Assembly: GCF_018256155.1 (NCBI RefSeq)
Contig: NZ_JAERLY010000012.1
Span: 3,264-67,263, forward strand
Direction: 5' to 3'
DNA length: 64,000 bases
Source of the DNA: Gluconobacter sp. Dm-62
GTDB taxonomy: Bacteria > Pseudomonadota > Alphaproteobacteria > Acetobacterales > Acetobacteraceae
Shown here: in pieces, positions 59,260 to 64,000 of the stretch
How the letters are laid out: each line of letters begins with the position of its first letter
Numbering within the stretch: the stretch's first letter is position 1
Program-made: the position numbers and the translations under genes
Notes under the pieces: generated by a model
Seen by the model: only the letters and a program-made list of their open reading frames with translations
What the model was told of the DNA's origin: nothing
Databases searched by the model: none

Positions 59260-59315
59260 GGGATCTGAAAAGATCGATTTACCCCGCAAAGGTAAAGACC
59301 GCTTCTGCGACTTCC
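59260..59315 (-). promoter_or_regulatory. AGTCGCA leader
   Basis: AGTCGCA (minus) at 59306-59312, then TTTACC/GGTAAA able to pair. Confidence 0.4.
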
Positions 59316-59325
59316 TAAAAGAGAC

Positions 59326-59823
59326 TCAGCCCTTTGCAGGGCGTCCGCGACGCTTCTCCGGGATTTTCCGCACGGGCACCTCAGGCTCGGTCTCTTCGGG
59401 CTCAGGTGTAGGCTGGCTCCGACCACCCTTCGCGGTCCCAAGACCGATCTGATGAGCCAGCTCGGTCCGATGCCGTGAATATCCTGGCGCCGTCATGGGA
59501 TAGTTGGACGGCAGTCCCCATTTTGAGCGGTACTCATCCGGGGTGAGATTATAGACGCTCTTGAGATGGCGCTTGAGCATCTTCAGCTTCTTTCCGTCTT
59601 CGAGACAGATGATGTAGTCCTCGAACACGGACCGCTTCGGATGGACGGCCGGGACCAGCTCGACCGGCTCTGGCTCGGGCGCCTGACCCGCCGATGCAAG
59701 GGCTGCATGGACAGTTCGGATCAGGCCGGGAAGCTGCTCTGCCGGTACCTCGTGAGCACTGACATAGCTTTCGACAATATCGGCGGTTAGATGACGGAAG
59801 TCTGTTTCGATGTTTGTGGTCAT
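59326..59823 (-). CDS. MucR/Ros-family transcriptional regulator
   Basis: 165 aa from ATG 59823. LTADIVESYVSAHEVPAEQLPGLIRTVHAAL then YIICLEDGKKLKMLKRHLKSVYNLTPDEYRSKWGLPSNYPM, the MucR zinc-finger core, and a basic tail (KRRGRPAKG). The first zinc Cys is missing in the usual CxxC position, as in several MucR proteins. MucR proteins act as H-NS-like silencers in alphaproteobacteria. May repress acquired genes on the element. Confidence 0.9.
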   Translation of the reverse strand: MTTNIETDFRHLTADIVESYVSAHEVPAEQLPGLIRTVHAALASAGQAPEPEPVELVPAVHPKRSVFEDYIICLEDGKKLKMLKRHLKSVYNLTPDEYRSKWGLPSNYPMTAPGYSRHRTELAHQIGLGTAKGGRSQPTPEPEETEPEVPVRKIPEKRRGRPAKG

Positions 59824-59889
59824 TTCAAATGCCTTCTTCAAATTTTGACTGTGTAGAATGTCTATCTTTAGGCGAGATAACCTGACAGG

Positions 59890-60102
59890 TCACTGCGGTC
59901 GCGTTGTTCTCGCCATGGGAGCGGGCGCAACACCTCGTCCCAAATGACGATGTTCAGAACAATAGTGTGTATCGCCCTTTGTTCCGGTGAACCCGAAAGC
60001 TGCGCCCTTCCCGCAAACCTCGCAGTCATAAAGCCAGCCAGACTTCGTCCTGGGCCGCTGAGAGATGTAAGGCCTGTCGTCAGGACTGTGATGATCGGAC
60101 AT
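59890..60102 (-). CDS. Small zinc-ribbon-like protein
   Basis: 70 aa. CEVCGKGAAFGFTGTKGDTHYCSEH gives Cys-x2-Cys and Cys-x2-His pairs. Starts 3 bases after the helicase stop, so co-transcribed. No named family. Confidence 0.55.
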   Translation of the reverse strand: MSDHHSPDDRPYISQRPRTKSGWLYDCEVCGKGAAFGFTGTKGDTHYCSEHRHLGRGVAPAPMARTTRPQ

Positions 60103-60105
60103 CCC

Positions 60106-62154
60106 TTAAAACCCCATGGCATCAAGAGCGGCCGCCGTGTGCCGGAACCGGCCCCCTGTCTCTCTCTTCTTCGATTGCCCCTGCTGGCGCAGCCAGCCCG
60201 TCACGCGATGCTCGGCTGGGATTTCCTCAATGAAGCCTGACGGCCTCGCTGAAACACCCTGACGATAGCCGACACTGCTGATCGTGGCCTGCTGCATGGC
60301 ACGGGTCAGCGACACATAAGCCAGACGGCGCTCTTCCTCATAATTGCGCTCGCCCATCCCCGGAAAGACTGTCTCCTCCCAGGCTGGCAGGAAGACGTGG
60401 GGAAACTCCAGACCTTTGGCCCGATGCATGGTCATGAGCTGCACCCGGTCGCGTCCGCGCTCATTCGGTGAGGCCGTGGCCAGGGCTGCGTGCTCCAGAA
60501 GATCCTGAAGCCGGGTAAAGCCCTCGGCCAGCCCGACCAGCTCGGACAGGTTCTGCAAGGCCGTCTCCCCCTCTTCGGATGCGGCCTCCCGCCACATCGT
60601 ATAATAGCCCGTCTCTTTTAGGAGCGTATCGAGACGATCGCAAAGCCGCATGTCCGGGATCTGCCCGATCCGGGAGATCGTCTCACGGAAGGCAAGCAGG
60701 CTGTCACGCACCTTGGCGGGAAGCGTTGCCGTGGTGACGGCCGCACACAGGCTGAGGCCGCGATCCTGAGCCTCCTGCTCGATCTGGCCAAGCGCCTTGG
60801 CGCCAAGGCCTCGCCTGGGCACATTGGCCACGCGCCGGAACGCCTCATCGGACTGGCGACTGTCCGGACAGGCCGCCAGCATCAGGAAAGCGAGCGCGTC
60901 CTTCACCACGGCGCGGTGGTAAAACCCGACGTCGCCAATAATCTCGTAAGGGATGCGCGCCTTGAGCAGCGCTTCTTCCAGAGAGCGGGACAAACGGTTG
61001 ATCCGGTAGATCATCGCCATGTCATGCCAGGCCACGCCCTCAGCCGCACGACGTCCCATCTCGGCTGCAATCGCGTCAGCCTCATCTGACGCATAATCAT
61101 AGCTCAGCACCTCGATCTTCTGACCGTCGCCCTTCTGGGTAAACAGCGTCTTCGGGATCCGGCCCGGGTCTCGCGCGATGATGGCGTTGGCGGCCTGGAG
61201 GATATGATGCGTGGAGCGGAAGTTCTCTTCGAGCTTGAAAAATCTGGCCCCGTCAAACTCACGAACGAAGTTCCGGATGAAGCCAATTTTGGCCCCACGC
61301 CAGGAATATATTGACTGCGAGTCATCACCTACGCAGAAGAGTTCCCGTGAGTATTCAGACATATAGGTGAGCCACAGCATCTGTGCACGGTTCACGTCCT
61401 GAAACTCATCGGCCATCACGGACGTGAAGCGCTGCGACCACCTGTCACGGTAGAATCGGTCGTTCATCAGTGCAAGCGTTGGCCACATCAGCAGGTCCGA
61501 GAAATCGGCGGCATTCTGCTCGCGCAGGGTCGCCTGATAGATCTGGTAAAGCCGGACAGCAAACTCCCAGCCTTCAACATCGACCATCTGACGCGCTGCA
61601 CGGCGGCGCTCGATCAGCCCGCGCACCCAGGCCGGTGCGGCCTCAGGTGTCACGAGGTTCTCCTTCAGATGCCCGATCCGCTCGCCCATCTTTTTGACCT
61701 GCCGGACGTCACACTTCTTGCCTGTGTCCGGTTCGGGCACAGTCTCCGGGTCCATGGCCTTCATGAGACGACGGATCAGCGCCGTGGCATCATCTGCGTC
61801 GCGGATGTCAAAGCCCGGGTGCAACTGCGCCACCTCAGGCTCCGCCCGGAGCTGCCGCGCGCCGAGGCCGTGAAAGGTGCCAAGCCAGAATGGAGCCTGT
61901 CCCTCGCCTAAGACGCTCGTGATGCGCTCGCGCATTTCCTGAGCAGCCTTGTTGGTAAAGGTCACACACAGGATCTGTGACGGGCGCATCCCATACATCT
62001 GAATCCGGCAGGCCACACCAGCCGTAAGCGTCTTTGTTTTTCCCGTTCCCGCCCCAGCCAGCACCAGCACGCGGCCAAGCGCCATGGCGGCCTCACGCTG
62101 CACAGGGGTCAGCGGATCCAGTACGGGTGCGAGGGTTTGGGGATAGACGCTCAT
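60106..62154 (-). CDS. UvrD/Rep-family SF1 helicase
   Basis: 682 aa with SF1A motifs: Walker A VLAGAGTGKTKTL (about 31-43), FTNKAAQEMRERI (Ia), MADEFQDVNRAQ (II), CVGDDSQSIYSWRGA (III), LEENFRST (IV), VQLMTMHRAKGLEFPHV (V) and RRLAYVSLTRAM (VI). A 3'-5' DNA helicase for plasmid replication or repair. Overlaps the next gene upstream by 4 bases. Confidence 0.93.
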   Translation of the reverse strand: MSVYPQTLAPVLDPLTPVQREAAMALGRVLVLAGAGTGKTKTLTAGVACRIQMYGMRPSQILCVTFTNKAAQEMRERITSVLGEGQAPFWLGTFHGLGARQLRAEPEVAQLHPGFDIRDADDATALIRRLMKAMDPETVPEPDTGKKCDVRQVKKMGERIGHLKENLVTPEAAPAWVRGLIERRRAARQMVDVEGWEFAVRLYQIYQATLREQNAADFSDLLMWPTLALMNDRFYRDRWSQRFTSVMADEFQDVNRAQMLWLTYMSEYSRELFCVGDDSQSIYSWRGAKIGFIRNFVREFDGARFFKLEENFRSTHHILQAANAIIARDPGRIPKTLFTQKGDGQKIEVLSYDYASDEADAIAAEMGRRAAEGVAWHDMAMIYRINRLSRSLEEALLKARIPYEIIGDVGFYHRAVVKDALAFLMLAACPDSRQSDEAFRRVANVPRRGLGAKALGQIEQEAQDRGLSLCAAVTTATLPAKVRDSLLAFRETISRIGQIPDMRLCDRLDTLLKETGYYTMWREAASEEGETALQNLSELVGLAEGFTRLQDLLEHAALATASPNERGRDRVQLMTMHRAKGLEFPHVFLPAWEETVFPGMGERNYEEERRLAYVSLTRAMQQATISSVGYRQGVSARPSGFIEEIPAEHRVTGWLRQQGQSKKRETGGRFRHTAAALDAMGF

Positions 62155-62822
62155 GCGGGCACCTGCTCAACCGGATAGACTTCAGACGCCACCGGATCCT
62201 CGACGGCCACGACATTGCTGCTGTCAGTAAAGAGGGTCAGCGGATGATAGAGATTGAAGCCCTCATGAGGGCCGTCCCAACGCCCGGCAATGACGAGGGC
62301 CAGGGCGCGGTTCAGGCCGCTGCCCAGCCACACAAGCTGATGCGGGACCGGCATCTCCGGCGCTTCCGGATCCGTACAGCCGAGGCGGCGCGCATGATCC
62401 ATCCAGATCGCAGAGGCCTTTTCATGGCCCAGCATGTTGAAGGTCAGGCCGCTCTTGAGAACCATCTGGTCGATATGCTGGCGGGCCGCAGAGCGGGTGT
62501 CGTTATACATCATGACGTCCTCAAAAGCCTTGGGGCAGGCTGACAAAGTTAGCGTTGGGAGTTCAGGTCCGTTCAGACGGACGATCGTGGACTTGCGGGT
62601 GAAGACGATCAGCTCGCCGTCGCGGTCCCAGGCGTCATTCAGGCGATCACCGCCGATCACGACACCCTGCACCAGACCCTCGGGCGTCTGCGCCTCACAG
62701 AAGACTTCAGGGGCAGAAGATCCCACCCCGGCACGCTTCCAGACTTTCATGGCCTCTGCGTCCTGCCGCCACAGGATCAGGGTGATGGCCTGCCAGCTCA
62801 GACGGGATTTACTCTGTTTCAT
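62151..62822 (-). CDS. Hypothetical protein between primase and helicase
   Basis: 223 aa, soluble. Mixed alpha/beta (LVQGVVIGGDRLNDAWDRDGELIVFTRKS, HQLVWLGSGLNRALALVIAGRWD). Overlaps the Toprim gene stop and the helicase start, so the three are one operon and probably one DNA-metabolism pathway. No family recognised. Confidence 0.55.
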   Translation of the reverse strand: MKQSKSRLSWQAITLILWRQDAEAMKVWKRAGVGSSAPEVFCEAQTPEGLVQGVVIGGDRLNDAWDRDGELIVFTRKSTIVRLNGPELPTLTLSACPKAFEDVMMYNDTRSAARQHIDQMVLKSGLTFNMLGHEKASAIWMDHARRLGCTDPEAPEMPVPHQLVWLGSGLNRALALVIAGRWDGPHEGFNLYHPLTLFTDSSNVVAVEDPVASEVYPVEQVPA

Positions 62823-63799
62823 GCGGCCACGTCCTGACGGGCGCGGCGCTGCAGGACCGCGTTCCAGTCCTTGTCCGTGGCACTCGGCGAGTAGCGCAGG
62901 GGTTTCAGCCCGGCCTCACGGATCATGGGCGCATAGATTTCTTCGTAACGGTCGCCCTGGGCATCGCTGTCCACGGCAATCATGACACGGCCGCCAGCCT
63001 CAAGGGTGCCGAGAAGCGCACGAAACTCCTCCAGGGCGTCGGGGCTCATGCCGCCACCTGTTGAGACATACAGGCTGGGTTCGAAATTGAACGGGTCCAT
63101 GGCTGCATAGGACAGCACGTCGATGGCAGACTCACCGATGACCAGACGAACGGGCGTTTCCCCTTTTTCGCCAGTCCTCATCCGAAAGAGCATCTTGCCA
63201 CCGCCGCCCGAGGAAAAGCCGCGATAGTCCGGCCCGCGCATCTCCATGCCGGTCAGCTCGCCTGCGTTGTTGCTATGGGCGAACCAGGCCGTGCCCTTCA
63301 TGCCTTCCCGCAGGAGGCCCTGCTGGATTGCGAGACGAAGGATGCTCTCCGGCAAGGCGCGGTCGCGGGTTAGATAGGTCCAGGCGGCAGACCCCGGATG
63401 GGGCGCCTGACGGTTCTTCCACATATATTTCGGATCACGCGCGGGCTTGCGCTCCTTCGGTTCCGCCACGTACTCGGCCCCGCTCGGCGTCAGGCCCAGC
63501 ATTCCACGGAGTTCCACGCGCGCGTTGCCAAGGGACATGCCCGGATTGAGGAACCGGACCAGGTCGATGACCGAGCCTTTGACGATCGAAGAGGAATTGT
63601 GCGGATCCCACCAGCCCTTGCCGCCGTGGGTCACGATGATGCTCTCGCCCTTCTGGCGACGAAAGCGCATGTGACGGGCGGAACTTTCGGACCGGGCGAA
63701 CCTGTAACCGGCCTGTTCCAGAACAACGATGCAACTGATCTCGTCACGAAACTTCTGGAGTTCGTCGTTCATCTGCTGAGGCGAGTTCTGGTAAGCCAT
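62819..63799 (-). CDS. DUF3991 and Toprim domain protein (primase-like)
   Basis: 326 aa. N-terminal part with IVVLEQAGYRFARSESSARHMRFRR and WWDPHNSSSIVKGSVIDLVRFL (zinc-less CHC2-like/DUF3991), then Toprim at about 210-310: RLVIGESAIDVLSYAAM with the catalytic Glu and RVMIAVDSDAQGD with the DxD. Likely primes lagging or transferred strand synthesis. Confidence 0.85.
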   Translation of the reverse strand: MAYQNSPQQMNDELQKFRDEISCIVVLEQAGYRFARSESSARHMRFRRQKGESIIVTHGGKGWWDPHNSSSIVKGSVIDLVRFLNPGMSLGNARVELRGMLGLTPSGAEYVAEPKERKPARDPKYMWKNRQAPHPGSAAWTYLTRDRALPESILRLAIQQGLLREGMKGTAWFAHSNNAGELTGMEMRGPDYRGFSSGGGGKMLFRMRTGEKGETPVRLVIGESAIDVLSYAAMDPFNFEPSLYVSTGGGMSPDALEEFRALLGTLEAGGRVMIAVDSDAQGDRYEEIYAPMIREAGLKPLRYSPSATDKDWNAVLQRRARQDVAA

Positions 63800-64000
63800 G
63801 ACGGAAAATCCTCCCGAGCGTCCGTTACTTTCGATCTTTGGAAAGTATAGTAAATTACCGTCACAATATCCACTGAATACAACGGAATACCGTGCAATAT
63901 ATTTACTTGTTTGATTGAAATAGTTCTTGCGTCCAGAGCGACAAAAACCAGTTTTTCTTGTTCGTCCTGCGGGGGTGTCGGGGGCAGCGCAGCCCCCGGT
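63800..64000 (-). promoter_or_regulatory. Promoter region of the primase-helicase operon
   Basis: A+T-rich from 63840 to 63930 with TTTACTTGT at 63902-63910 (also near ssb). At 63975-63998 CGGGGGC and GCCCCCG form a hairpin at the window edge. No gene seen. Confidence 0.35.

Overview
The window looks like part of a large conjugative plasmid (or plasmid-like element) of an acetic acid bacterium (Acetobacteraceae, e.g. Gluconobacter, Acetobacter, Komagataeibacter). Supporting signs are a RepC-type initiator, a GapR-family protein, a MucR/Ros regulator, a Hint-domain surface protein typical of this family, IS5-family elements of acetic-acid-bacteria type, and a G+C-rich backbone with a few A+T-rich cargo genes. 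No rRNA, tRNA or CRISPR array was seen.

Layout. 1-7.5 kb is accessory: an XRE regulator, a Hint protein, a pile-up of degenerate IS5-family elements with the remnant of an M1 aminopeptidase, a VapBC module and a DUF6880 protein. 7.7-10.8 kb is the replication core: repC and gapR on the minus strand, a long repC leader with strong hairpins, and a small lipoprotein. 10.8-19.3 kb (minus strand) and 21.5-39.0 kb (plus strand) encode an IncI/Dot-Icm-type (type IVB) conjugation machine: TraY/DotA, TraW, a DsbC-like protein, TcpQ-like, TraM/DotI, TraN/DotH, TraO/DotG, TraP, TraQ, TraR, TraT/DotN, TraU/DotO, TraH/DotD, TraI/DotC, TraJ/DotB, TraK/IcmT, a lytic transglycosylase, TrbA/DotM and TrbC/DotL. 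A RelBE module and an A+T-rich DUF4238 gene are inserted in this region. 40.3-47.1 kb is the DNA-processing/segregation region: a MobF (TrwC/TraI-like) relaxase operon divergent from a StbA-StbB-StbC-like operon. Between them lie ten 11-bp direct repeats and a 31-bp palindrome (oriT/centromere candidates), an arrangement like that of IncW R388. 47.2-50.6 kb carries a second lysozyme-like protein and a VbhA/VbhT-like Fic antitoxin-toxin pair. 50.6-55.0 kb holds three copies of a 300-535-bp probably structured repeat between small membrane-protein genes and ssb. 55-64 kb has hypothetical genes, a NERD protein, MucR, a UvrD-type helicase and a DUF3991-Toprim primase-like protein.

Most notable observations. 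(1) A heptamer, AGTCGCA, lies in the 5' leaders of at least 18 genes across the whole window, always in the direction of transcription; it ties together repC, gapR, the tra operons, the relaxase operon, stb genes and cargo. (2) In six of these leaders a hairpin places the Shine-Dalgarno in its 3' arm; in others a short leader ORF ends at the next start codon, and two of these encode a conserved 21-residue peptide. (3) The Fic toxin has lost the last arginine of its catalytic motif (to Glu) while its VbhA-like antitoxin has lost the inhibitory Ser and Glu (to Ala and Gln); the Fic C-terminal domain is shared, without gaps over about 80 residues, with a protein of the conjugation operon. (4) The three long repeats preserve a stem by paired changes, suggesting a structured RNA.

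All family assignments are from recognising protein sequence patterns by eye; none was checked against a database.
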